Shown here: positions 7,380-17,387 of the stretch, piece by piece
Layout: each line of letters starts with the position of its first letter
Numbering within the stretch: the stretch's first letter is position 1
Source of the DNA: Chara braunii
Lineage: Eukaryota; Streptophyta; Charophyceae; Charales; Characeae
Direction of reading: 5' to 3'
Length of the DNA stretch: 22,923 nt
Assembly (NCBI GenBank): GCA_003427395.1
Contig: BFEA01000293.1
Location: 1,061,480 to 1,084,402, forward strand
Notes under the pieces: generated by a model
What the model saw: the letters and a program-made list of their open reading frames with translations, nothing else
What the model was told of the DNA's origin: nothing
The model's database searches: none
Made by a program: the position numbers and the translations under genes

Positions 7380-8590
7380 GTTAAGTGAGTCAATGTCGAA
7401 ACACTTTTCGAAAGTATAAAAGCAAACTCAAGGGCCAGCTCAATTGAAGGTCTAAAAACACTCTCAAATACACCAGAGACAGTAACAGATAGTGGTAGAA
7501 TGTTGTCTACGAAGAGCTTTATCACATGAAGACCCCTACACCTACACCCCCAAGCACTAGAGAGGCACAAACCAGGATGCTGCAGTACCTGGACATAACG
7601 ATCTCACAAGAACAAGAAAAATCTCTATACAAACCCATTACTTTGGAGGAGTTACAGTTTTCAGTCCAAAGCACGAACAACAACAACTCCCCAAACATTG
7701 ACAGTCTAACGAAGGAGTTATGGGAAAAATTTTGGTCGCTCTTAGGGGGAGACCTGTTAAACTTTGTTAATGACAACTGGCTAAAGGGCGGGTTAGGGAA
7801 TTTTGTCAAGTAGCAGTGTGGTTACATTGCTGTATAAGAAAGGGAATAAGGAAGATATAAAAAATTACACACCAATATCCTTGCTTACACTCCCTTACAA
7901 AATCGTATCCAAAGCCTTGTTTTTTTAATCTTAGATCTGACTGACAAATGCTTCCACATAGATCAAACAGGCTTTATCCCGGGAAGATACATACTCGATA
8001 ACTTGTTGACCCTCAACAAAGCAGCAAAAAAAGCCAGAGAAAAAATTATCAACACAACAATCCTCTTTTTAGATTCGAAAAGGCCTATGATCAGGTTAAT
8101 TGGACTTTCCTCAACGCAAGTATAGAAAAGATGGGAGTGGGTTCAGAAAGTGGGTGTGTATGTTATACAACGACGCTATAGGCTGTGTTCAAATCAATGG
8201 CCTACTATCAAACTACTACCCAATATCACGTTCATTCCGCCAAGGGGATCTACTAGCTCCACCAGTTTTTTTCTTCGTAATGGAGGCTATAGCATCTTTC
8301 TTACGCAAGGACCCCTCCATCCACAAGCTACAAGAGGTAAATGTAGCCACACACCACCACCTTCAGTTCCCTACAGTAATAATGTCCGCAGTTGATCTGA
8401 CCATTCTCATCCGAGCATTGGATTCATCTTCCAGCGCGCTGGTAAGAACCATTGACGCCTTCCGATTGGCATTGAAAATGAAAATCAACTGGAAAAAAAA
8501 CAATTGGATGGTGGTTGTCCAAAGAGGAAATCCCCCAACTTCAGGGCCCGATGTCGTACCAAATACCCTTACAAGGGTATTTGGCGTGTT
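7380..8590 (+). pseudogene. LINE D: reverse transcriptase fragment, multiply frameshifted
   Basis: The only plus-strand LINE here. It begins with the pre-RT segment (VETLFESIKANSRASSIEG, around 7395). A segment in another frame follows (TRMLQYLDITISQEQ to LLNFVNDNWLKGG, 7563-7797), then LLYKKGNKEDIKNYTPISLL (7824-7884), the helper motif QTGFIPGRYILDNL (around 7967), the DxxKAYD region (around 8070), and SFRQGD-LAP (around 8234-8265). The catalytic YADD/FADD site reads SAVDL (about 8383-8397), so a metal-binding Asp is lost. At least five frame changes occur (near 7800, 7927, 8075, 8135 and 8510). It is truncated on both sides, with no endonuclease, zf-RVT or poly-A. Confidence 0.85.
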
Positions 8591-9290
8591 TTCTGCAAGT
8601 CACGCGAGTACGGCCTCGCCCGTCCGACGGCGTGCACGCGAGAGAAAGCTTAGGTCCTCGCAAGGGTGAGCGGTGCGCGCAGGGTATTGATGGCAAGGTG
8701 CAACCATGCGCAGCCTGGGCGTGTGCGGCGTCACACATCAGGGGCGCTATGGTAAAGGCCGCAGCGATACTGCTGAGTGAACCGTGCGTCGGACAGGGTA
8801 TAGGGGCAGAAGACCTCCTGGCCTCTAGTAGCTAGCTCCCCCCGAAGCATCCCACAGAATAGCGGATGCTGTGGAACAGCTTTGACGCGGTCGGATCGAC
8901 CTCTACAAGTGCAGCTTTGACGAAAGCACGGAACGCAGAGCTGCTGAGAAGAAGGTGGGGTACTAATCGAACCCCTTCGGCAATCCTCCCTCAAAGACAG
9001 TGGAGCTGCTGGCCGGTGCAGTGCGCCGCTGTAGTGAGCCGTGAAGCAGCGAGCGCGGGCTAGCGCTGGCCAGGCGGGATGAATGTGGACGGGATGCCGC
9101 ACAGGTGCATTCGAAGGAAGGAAAAGCGAAGTGGAGGGTCACGACGACCCGGGCGGGCAGAGAGGAGTGCGAACACAGGAAAATGAGGGATCCGGCTGGA
9201 AAGTTGTGCCAGGTGCATATGAGGTGAGCAGAGTATGGAGGAGCTATGGAGTAGAAGCCGGCGCGACCAAAGAAAGACATGGCGCTCTCA
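8591..9290. other. G/C-richer stretch without recognised gene
   Basis: Composition changes abruptly after LINE D. Open frames on both strands show no motif. A small pair of mutually exclusive hairpins sits at 8846-8874: AGCATCC pairs with GGATGCT, or CCACAG with CTGTGG. Confidence 0.5.
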
Positions 9291-9293
9291 ATC

Positions 9294-9790
9294 CTGAGTG
9301 GAATCGAGAGGGGAGAGAAGCAGTTCCGGGGTTTTGACCCCCGACGAATCGAGTGGTGATGTTGGATTTGGAAGAAAGTTGGTGTTCGAGGAGGTGTGAG
9401 AGAAAGTGAATGCGCTGGATATGGAGAACGGATGAGGGAGAGAGACGGGGAAAAGAGTCTTTTTCGCTCGATTCCCAATGGAATCGGGCGGGATAAAGTG
9501 TGCAACGGGGGTTTTCGGTATCTGCGAGTTGAATGATGAAGTTAGTCTTAGCAATGGGTTAGTAGGATAAGAGCTAATAGAAAAACGAGGTGCGTGGAGG
9601 AAGCGATGGTGAAAATAGATATGGCGGGAAGCGGGAAAAAAAAGAAAACACGAAACTCACCCGATTCTTGACGAAATCGGGTGGGAGGAAGTGTGTTGTA
9701 GAGGTTTTCGGGCCGAGCGAGCCAGATAGCGATGTTAGAATTGGCGTTAGGATGTTAGATTTGAAGTTGAAGAGAGACGGGAAAGCGGGA
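9294..9790. repeat. Degenerate ~185-bp tandem repeat, about 2.5 units
   Basis: The anchor TGGAATCGRG recurs at about 9299 and 9479, with GACGAAATCGGG at 9669. Each is followed 25-35 bases later by GGGGTTTT/GGTTTTCGG, then by a purine-rich stretch with GAGAGACGGG(A)AA. The units are strongly diverged. Confidence 0.5.
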
Positions 9791-11600
9791 AGGAAAGGCA
9801 GAGAAAAGGGGTATGCACCTGACCGGCTTCTTTCGTAAGATTCATTCGTTTTTTGTGCTCACCTATTGATGGAAGCAGCATGAGGCCAGTACGTGTTGGA
9901 GACTTACCTATTGGTCGGAGGCATTGCTAATCCTATCGATGGAAGTAGCCTCCCTTTGTCTCTCTGCGCGCATGATTAGAAAGCAGTCCATGTGTTAGCG
10001 GAGGTTTCATTATGATTCTTCTCAACTTATTGACGGGAGTACTCCTTCTAATCGTGTTGGCCCATCCCGCTATTATTGATTGTCGCCTTCGCCACCTGGG
10101 TGCGTTCACCACTGTATGTAAGCATGCTGGAGTTCCTCCTCGCAGTCAAGATTATAGACTTCTTGCGTCACGGACGCCTGCAACTGGTCAGCACGTTGGA
10201 TTAGGTGCATCCACCCTGAGGGGAGAGTACGACTGGAATGGGAAGTCACGAAGAGCGGGAGGGAACAGCGAGGGGATAGGTGAGTGAGGAGGTGTACCTC
10301 ACCTTCTTCGAACGGAGAGGTTGCGAGTGGTAGGAAGATGATCTAACGGGCGGACAGCAAAACGATGACCGAGAGAGAAGGAGAGAGGAAGGAACGCATT
10401 TTATATGGAAGTTTGCCTCCTCCCTCCTCATTGTCGTGGTTGCCTCCACCATACAAGCCGGCCTCATAGAGCTATTAGCCGAGGTGGTGGTATTTTGCAC
10501 TTTGAGTCTTTCTTTCCTACATAGGCGCAGCTTGAGCGACTGAACTTGGCCGAATAGCTGGCGAGGTGTAGAGAGAGATAGATGAGGGTGATGGTATGAA
10601 AACACGTACATGATCCTGGCGATACAAAGTCGACGTCTTCATGCACGTCGGTGGTTACTGCTGATGCAAGCGGGAAGCATTGTCAACCTGAAGATAGCTA
10701 GACTGTAGAAGCTGCAGTCTGAGCACTGTGTGCCCAAGAAGGGGTGGGATTGCTCATACTGCTGCCTTACTATTCCCGCTATGCGCCGTTGTGCGGCTGG
10801 GGGCTTGCCCGTTGGCCGGTTCACTATGCATTGTAGAACGGACTAGTGAGGAGCCAGTTGTAGGGCTTACGGACTTACCCGTCGACTGAGTCGAAGCACC
10901 GAGGATTTGATCTACACGCCGCTCAACCAATTGTTGGATCGGAAGAGCAAGGAGAAAGACTGTGGGATTGCAGATCTACCTGTTGGCTGGCAGGCCGCCA
11001 TCCCATCAGTCAGTGCAGCAAGAAGACCAGTTGCGGAGACTGTTGAATTACTGGCTGACTGAAGAGCTGCTCGGCCTGCTGTATTTGAGTAAAGAGGGGC
11101 GAACCGCAGGGTTGAAGACCCGCCCGCTGGCTAATGCTCTGTCGAACGTATCAAGCGACGCAGCTGCAGGCAGGCCACAAGGAGTAGGCCTGGTCACGGG
11201 CCGCTGCGTTGTTCATCCTATCGGATGGAGTAGAGGGAGGGGAGTCATGGGGCTGCGGATCTACTTGTGACCAATGAGTTTCGGGTCACGAGCTTGCTAA
11301 GAGAATTGAGATTGTTGAAGGGAAGTCTTTGCTGCAAGTTTGGAGGATCGTCAGGAGGGTCAAAAGTCGGCAAATGACTTCAATTTGACCACACTGCTGC
11401 GCATTCTGGATGCCATTGCGGAGCCCTCAGGCGTGTCCAGATATCAAGGCCCTCTCCTGGGACTTGAGTCAGTCCCTCTCCTGTATCTCGAGAGTCTGAA
11501 ACCCCTTATCTTCTGCCCTTCTTACTCTAAGTCTAGTCCTGTTATGAGAGGAAGGCGGTAGGCGGGATTACAACCCGTAGGACCGCAGCAAGACTCTGTG
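9791..11600. other. No recognised gene; short scattered repeats
   Basis: No long open frame. A degenerate motif near CCTATYGATGGAAGYAGC occurs at about 9863 and 9932, with looser relatives (CTTACCTATTGGTCGGAGGC near 9893, and CTACCTGTTGGCTGG near 10975). The 91-codon frame at 10012 begins with a hydrophobic stretch, but nothing else supports it. Confidence 0.4.
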
Positions 11601-11930
11601 GGGATTCTGCCCACCGATTTCGGAAGCTCTGCCGGAACTCAGGAGGAGTTCTGGAGGCAGGGAACCGAGAGGTAAATGTTTCCTCCTCCTTCTATAAACC
11701 CAGTTATAACCCCTATCTGTATATCTTGCTATGGTTGACTGAGTATATGGTCTGCATCCCTGTTTTGACTTTCAGTTTGACTTTTAGGACAAACCAGACT
11801 TAACTAAAGGAATGCATGTGCAATGTCAGTTTCAGTTTATTGTTTGACTGAAAACAGATTGTGGGGCTGCATCTGGGGGAAGAATGGGGGGAAGGTTATA
11901 TTGTATGAGTTTGACTGGGTCAACCAAAGG
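11601..11930. other. Intergenic, with one element resembling the 12.9-kb repeat
   Basis: At 11623-11660, CGGAAGCTCTGCCGGAACTC followed by GGAGTTCTGG resembles the GGGAAGCGCTGCCGAAATTT...AAGGAGTTA block of the array at 12895-13435. It also forms its own hairpin (CCGGAACTC against GAGTTCTGG, one wobble). The rest shows nothing. Confidence 0.4.
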
Positions 11931-12597
11931 CTGGGAGAGTCTTCATAAGTCTGGAGGGCCCAGTGCTATGTTTATTTTGGATTGTCTGGAGGACCAGACA
12001 GGTTCCCATAAGTTTGGGTGGTCTGGTTGCTTTGACTTGCGAGGGCTGACTGTGATTGACTTTTCAGGGACCAAGCACGTTCCATACGTTTGGGTGGCTT
12101 GGTCGCCTTGTTTACTTTGGGTTTCTTTCATATTCTTTCTGCTTTGGCTTTAAGAGAATGAATCAGGCTAAGGACCAGACAGGTTCCCATAAGTTTGGGT
12201 GGTCTTGGTCCAGTGCCACACACACGCTGGAACCAAAAGAATATAACTTGGTTATACTTTACTATTATTCTATCTATGAACAGGCTAGTCAGACAAGGTT
12301 CCATAAGTTTGGGTGGTCTGACTATAGCTTATCACAAACTGAAAAGAGTACTAATTAAGAGTAAACTTGTGGTACGAAGGGGCAGACTGAATCTTGAGTT
12401 AAAGATGATCGGTTCAGTTATATGCTACCTCAAAAACTAAGTGCAGATAATTATCTAAAGTTGGGATACTTAAACAGTTCAGGGCGACTAGGGTGGCCTA
12501 GTCATATGCTCAAAGAAGAGAAAAGTTGTTGTGCCTTGTATTTGTGTATACTTCATGGCTGAGCTAGACATGTTCCATAAGTTTGGGCGGTCTAGCT
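11931..12597. repeat. Array H1: hairpins with invariant loop and covarying stems
   Basis: Five clear hairpins share a 20-21 nt loop centred on GTTCC(C)ATAAGTTTGGGTG. The stems are ACCAGAC/GTCTGGT (11993-11999/12021-12027), GACCAAGC/GCTTGGTC (12069-12076/12097-12104), GGACCAGAC/GTCTTGGTCC (12172-12180/12202-12211, one bulge), TAGTCAGAC/GTCTGACTA (12286-12294/12316-12324) and AGCTAGAC/GTCTAGCT (12562-12569/12590-12597). A diverged member has stem CTGGG/CCCAG at 11931-11963. A loop-minimal one (GACTAGG-GTGG-CCTAGTC) lies at 12486-12503. Spacing is irregular and the intervening DNA is not repeated. The loop is kept and the stem sequences change in compensation, which indicates selection or copying at the level of structure. 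Function and strand are unknown. Confidence 0.85.
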
Positions 12598-12894
12598 TTA
12601 TGCCTTATGTAAGCTGGGTATAAAGGGATAAATTATTGAACGACTATGAACTATTGTTTGATAAGATTGACTTGGGGATGGTGAAAGTACTTACCTTTGT
12701 GGGTTGGCTTGCATGTGGCTGAGTGAGATCATTACTTAGTCTGAGTTTCAGTTGATAGGTAGTTGTTTTAGTTGCTCGCCACGTGCTAGAGTCATAGGAG
12801 TTAGTTTCAATTCCTACATTTTCTGAGTTAAGTTTTTTTTACTTAGGTAAATTTTTTCATTTTCTGGGATCTTTTATTATATTTGGTCTTGTAT

Positions 12895-13435
12895 AAATTT
12901 TGGTAAGTCACTCTCTCTACGGGAAGCGCTGCCGAAATTTCTACAAAACCAAGGAGTTAACCAGATTTGTCTTTTCAAAGTTCAGTTTGTCTGACTTTTA
13001 TATATGACTTAGTAAAAATCTGGAGAGTCTCCTTTTCTAAAGGGAGTGCTGCCAAAATTTTTTCTAATTCAGGGAGTTAGATAAAATTGAACCTTGAGAA
13101 GTCAAAATCATTTTAGATTCTGAACTTGGTTTTGTATAAATTTTGGTAAGCTATTTTTTTTACGGGAAACGCTGCCGAAATTTCTGCAAATCCAAGGAGT
13201 TAGTCAAAACTTAACTTTTCAAAGTTCAATTTGTCTGATTTTTATATATATAGCTTAGTAAAAATTTGGGAAGTCTCCTTTTCTAAAGGGAGTGCTGCCA
13301 AAATTTTTGCTAATTCAGGGAGTTAGACAAAATTTGACTTTGGAAGGTTGAAGATTATTTTTGTTTTCATATTTAAGCTGATATAAATTCTGGAAAAACA
13401 CTTTTCCTACGGGAAGCACTGCCGAAATTTTCTTA
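12895..13435. repeat. Array H2: five ~122-bp units, alternating A-B-A-B-A
   Basis: Units start at about 12895, 13014, 13138, 13260 and 13385 (steps 119, 124, 122, 125). Type A reads AAATTYTGG, then ACGGGAARCRCTGCCGAAATTT. Type B reads AAAAATYTGG, then TCTCCTTTTCTAAAGGGAG and TGCTGCCAAAATTTTT. The first and last words of each unit are complementary (12895-12903 with 12932-12940 in unit 1), so every unit can fold; type B has an extra inner CTCC/GGAG pairing. Most units continue with an AAGGAGTTA/CAGGGAGTTAG block. The A+B pair forms a ~244-bp higher-order repeat. No coding potential was seen. Confidence 0.85.
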
Positions 13436-13439
13436 GTTT

Positions 13440-15465
13440 AGAGAAGATAGATTATATTTTGACAGGTGGCGACTATGGTAATCCACTCTATATGAGGGAG
13501 ATGTTGCGATAAGTCTACCTTTCTTTGGGCACTGGCTTAGAGATAGACCTAGGCTTGGTTTTCATGAGAGTCTTGAATGAGAACGTGTCTTGGGGATTTG
13601 ATCTCCATACATTGACGATTTAGCTTGGATATTGACCTGTCGTATGATACAAACCTTCTTTGGACATTCGATCCAGGATTTTGACTAGTTTCAGCTTGAT
13701 CCTACGAGGATCATCTTCTGTTATCACTGAAAACAGGTCGGTTGGTTGATCGCCGACTTGTCGGCTCACGACACAACTTTGCTTACACCGGTACCTCAAC
13801 TTGATTGCCTTAGCCCTGAGATTTGATATGTTTCTTTGAGGGTTTTAACCGGACTTCTTTTAATAACCATTATAAAGAATTTATGAGATTTATGGAAAGT
13901 AGAACTATGACTGAGGCTTGAGTGTGTGAGGCGTGGTGTGAGTTACAGGGAACAGTAAAGTTGACCACATTGGTGTATGACAATGTGACTATTGTGTGTG
14001 TCTGTGTTTTATGCAGATTAATATTTTTGAGCTTGGTATATGGGTCATACTTTGGAGGTAGTGAGAATGACAATCATGTGTCGCACGATCTGCATACGTG
14101 ATGGGTTTATGATTCCCCTTCTTTTATTTTATCTCGAGATCTGATTTGATATATGAGTATTGGGATGTTAATTTACTTTGATTTCGCTTGTTAATTTTTA
14201 TAGTTGGACGTTGTAGTCCATGGCAGCCGTCAAAGTCAAAACCCTTGACTTCTTTTCAGACCCTGGATCATAGAGTTGGTCTCCAGGGCGATAAGAGACG
14301 ATTGCCACCATAGGTATGCACCTGTGTACCACCCACTCTCCGCAGGGTGCAGAAGAGGGTGTGGTTCTCAACCGCACTTAGCGGTTGTCCAGCGTCGAGA
14401 GATCATTCCTCAAGGCGCATGTCAGCCGATACTTGAGTGTCGAATGCGACCCTCGAGATTAACGAGGATTGCATAAGTATGGGTATTAGATAGTACGCCA
14501 TCATTGCGACCACTTGCGTATGCTTGCATTGCGAGTCGATATGAGTTAGCCCTGCGCCCGCGCGGTTTTATACTAAGTCTCGGGCGCGACGCCTATCCGA
14601 TTTCTGCATCCGAGAGTTATGGGATGGCTACTAAGGGACTAGGAGTGTTGTTGCGTTGTTTGTTCCGTGTCGTTCTGTACATATGTATGTGTATGTGTGT
14701 GTGTCTTTATTTGTACGTTCTATAGAGTGGTGTGTGCATGGTGTGTAGGATGCGTCCTGGTCGACCGGCGACTTGGGACCTCAGCCCCCAAGATGCCGGT
14801 TCGCGTGCGGGTTCGATAGAGGCGTATTACCGCGCATACCCCCTATGCTACAGCAAACGAGAAACACCCTCGGCTGGTCCACCTTTGCGATTGCAGCTGA
14901 TCATCTTTCGTATTGTGGACTGGTAGCTCGGCGGGGATACGCCCACCGAAGGGAGGTGGCAGCTCCCGTAAGGTGGAGGTAAGTCGTGCCTCGCGTAGGC
15001 CTTATCCTGTCGTAGGGGCTTGCGAGAGGTATGGTTGGCGCACTCGGTTGGAGCGGCTTGCGGAAGCTCCATATGCATTTGCGACGAGGATTAAGAACCA
15101 ACTCCTGCGTGACGAGGTCGGGAGGGTCCCGCGTTGCCTTGTGCGGTGCCGAACCGATGCGCTCGACACCGGAGGCGGCTATGACATGGGAGAAACCTGA
15201 GACACCTACAGAACGAGCTTGCAGTTGTATCCCTCCAGGGGAAACTGGTCCTGTCCATGGGGTTATGTATGGAGTAGTAAGGGAAGATGAATGGCTCTAG
15301 GTCGAAATGTTTGTTACCAATAGAACTAACGAGACCAGGTAGGGTACGGTATGTCACAAGCAGAAGCAGTCTCGTCAGACATAAGGGGGCATTAGATCGA
15401 ATCAGAGTGGGACGAGGGTATAAGGCAGAACCTACCTGTCACTCGGTAGTTCCAGAGGCCTCTCC
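13440..15465. other. Gene-free stretch with small palindromes
   Basis: No supported gene. Small inverted repeats are frequent: GCCGAC-TT-GTCGGC (13752-13765), AACCGC/GCGGTT (14370-14386), CCTCG/CGAGG (14451-14467) and GCGCCCG/CGGGCGC (14554-14587). A TG/TATG-rich microsatellite lies near 14680-14705. Open frames between 14276 and 15300 show no motif. Confidence 0.5.
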
Positions 15466-15469
15466 ATTA

Positions 15470-15763
15470 AAATGACAATTTCGTCCAAACAGACATATTA
15501 TATTTTTTGAACGAAATTGAAATTGAGTTTTTGGGTCGAAATCCGGTCCAAATTTTTGGCTCCGGGGGGTCCAGCGTTCTTGGAATGTCGGACCCTCTAG
15601 GTGTATCTGACCTCAAGCAGAGACCAGATACATCTAGGGGTCCGACGTTCTGGGAATGCCGGATCCCCAAGAGCTAAAAATTTGGACCGGATTTTAGCCC
15701 AAAAACTCAATTTCAATTTCGTTCAAAAAATACAATATGTTCGTTTTGACGAAATGGCTGTTT
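15470..15763. mobile_element. Fold-back MITE-like element
   Basis: Almost the whole element is one imperfect inverted repeat: arms 15470-15609 and 15625-15763 around a ~15-nt centre. Arm landmarks from the outside in are ATTTCGTC, TTTTTTGAACGAAATTGAAA, TTGAGTTTTTGGG, ATCCGGTCCAAATTTTT, GTCGGACCC and TCTAG(G/A)TGTATCTG. It is bordered by TA on both sides (15468-15469 and 15764-15765), compatible with a Tc1/mariner-type TA duplication. That assignment is weak because TA is common. No transposase is present; a transcript through it would form a long hairpin. Confidence 0.8.
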
Positions 15764-15834
15764 TAGGTGGTCATAAGGGTCTCGAATTAGAGCTCCACGG
15801 GTCCACAAGCACGTCTTGTGAGTGGTCCTCCAAC

Positions 15835-16060
15835 TTTTTTTTTTTTTTTTTTTTTAGGAGAGCAACACATTGCTGGAAAACGGGTCAAGCGTCCCTTGAA
15901 TACATCATCCTTTTTTTTCTTTTTTTTTTCAGAAAAAAAAAAAACAGTTCCTGAGAAAAAACAAAAGTGAGTCTGGAAAAAAAACACCTGCCTGCATTGA
16001 TTGCTCTGAGTACAGAGGATTGACTGAGCAGGTGCACCTAGACCACTCGTCTCGCCGCCC
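15835..16060 (-). mobile_element. LINE E: 3' tail and C-terminal remnant
   Basis: Twenty-one T (15835-15855) mark the poly-A. The shortened tail block (TTGCTGGAAAACGGGTCAAGCGTCCC, ending 15895) follows. Next comes an A/T-homopolymer-rich UTR, including a T-tract and A-tract inverted repeat at 15909-15945. Then comes the ORF-end motif CTGCCTGCATTGATTGCTCTG (15991 onward), also seen at 4112 and 5540. The stop codon that ends LINE C's ORF is not conserved here. Confidence 0.7.
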
Positions 16061-16560
16061 GTCCCTGTACCTTCCATCCTTTCGGGTGAGTTCAGCCTCT
16101 CTTAACCATTTCTGGTTGTCAAAATCAGCTTAAATAGCTGCCAGAAGCTATCTCTCTTCCTTTACCTGTGGCGTGGCGCAGGGGATCGAAGGGAGCCATT
16201 GGGGGGCACTAGTGGTTCTTCCATTTGTCTCCTCACCCGCCCCTCTATCTATTCCCGACTACATCCTGAAACTTTGATTAAGGAAGATCTGACATCATAT
16301 CCTACCTGATCTAGTGTTGAAAAAGTTGTCTCTTCACTCATTTGACCGAGCGCCAGATCTATCAATAACATGCTAGCAACTAAGTTCTCCACAAAAGAAG
16401 TTTGGGAAATCTGATTTAGGACAAACGAACCTTTTAATCCAAACCATACCAACTTCAAGGGACCCGACACAGACTGGTCCTCTAGCTTGTCATTTGCATT
16501 TGTCTGCCAGCTTGGTCCAGCCTAGCATGTCTCGAATTGTGAGTTCCCCGGCCTCAAACT
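16061..16560. other. Unassigned, possibly more LINE E
   Basis: A 73-codon minus-strand open frame (16249-16470) shows no recognisable motif. Its position just upstream of the LINE E tail makes decayed LINE sequence plausible, but I cannot show it. Confidence 0.3.
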
Positions 16561-16561
16561 C

Positions 16562-17170
16562 TTTTTTTTTTTTTTTTTTAGCATAACTTGATTTATTAAA
16601 CATTACGCCAACAACCGTGCACCTGATTGCGCACAAGCCAGATGGACCAGATTCAACAAACAACTATCATTGACCTGCATCAACAAAAACATCGAGGATG
16701 ACAGTTGGAACTCGGTACCAAGTCATTGCCATTTGGGACATCAACTTCAGAACGTGGATCTACAAAATCTAAGGACCACAAGCAGCGCAGTGAATTTTAT
16801 CCACGTTAGGCAAGCACCCACTCAACATCTACGGTTACCTGGATCGGATGGGACAGCTTACCCTGGCTGAAGCACGGCCCCGTTGGGCGACCGGTACCAC
16901 TGCTTTGTCCTGCGACAGTGTACGTGACAGGTGTTTGTCCAACCACAATAGCTTGACTGCTCTCCCGAGTTGCGCCTTCCAGGCTCTGACCGCTCGCAGC
17001 ATTCATCGCAAACGCAAACCTGCGTGCACGCCGCACAAGGGTCAGGTCCTCAGAGGTCGAGTCCTTTTCCACTTGCCTTGATTTTGTGTAAGGACTCTCA
17101 CGTCGCAGTCCCTCGGTCTCTCGTCGTCGATCAAGGTCATGTTGCCAGCATCGTCACCCCAAGTCCGTCA
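16562..17170 (-). pseudogene. Possible retrotransposed transcript 3' end, unknown gene
   Basis: On the minus strand, AATAAA (complement of 16592-16597) lies 12 nt before an 18-A run (T 16562-16579). This looks like a polyadenylated mRNA copied into the genome. Upstream is a ~210-nt UTR-like stretch without features. Before that, an open frame ends at about 16806 and can be followed back to about 17165. It has an arginine-rich patch (LVRRARRFAFAM), then a Ser/Gly/Thr-rich tail. No domain was recognised. It could instead be a SINE or another retroelement end. I found no flanking direct repeat. Confidence 0.4.
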
Positions 17171-17387
17171 GAAGTCAGCAGTTCCTTTTTCGGTCAGTCC
17201 TTTTTTTTCTATCAGTCCACCCCACCCTGGTAAGTCAGTTCTTATCATCACCATGAACCCATCCGCCTGCAGAGTTCGAGACCTACCCCCCCCCTTGCCC
17301 AACCCCGCCACCAATCCCAACCCCCACCACCAGCACACCATATCCGCCTCTCCGTCTACATCTTTTTCCTTCCACTCACTACCCCTG
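17171..17387. other. C-rich low-complexity stretch
   Basis: Runs of C and CCA/CCAC words, especially 17284-17340. No gene. Confidence 0.5.

Noticed and set aside
10012-10287. 91-codon frame with a hydrophobic start resembling a signal peptide
   Set aside because: No homology motif, no neighbouring exon signals, and the rest of the frame is compositionally ordinary; length is within chance expectation.
13455-13475. ACAGGTGGCGACT resembling the LTR-PBS junction of plant gypsy elements
   Set aside because: No matching LTR terminus or downstream gag was found, and the match is too short to support a primer-binding site.
14757-14835. tRNA-like segment with A-box-like TGGTCGACCGG and B-box-like GGTTCGATAGA
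   Set aside because: No acceptor stem, the T-arm does not pair, and the B-box lacks the CC end. A hairpin CTTGGG/CCCAAG is present but is not enough for a tRNA.
14276-15300. Several 60-95-codon open frames on both strands
   Set aside because: They overlap each other, lack motifs and lie in palindrome-rich DNA of higher G/C.
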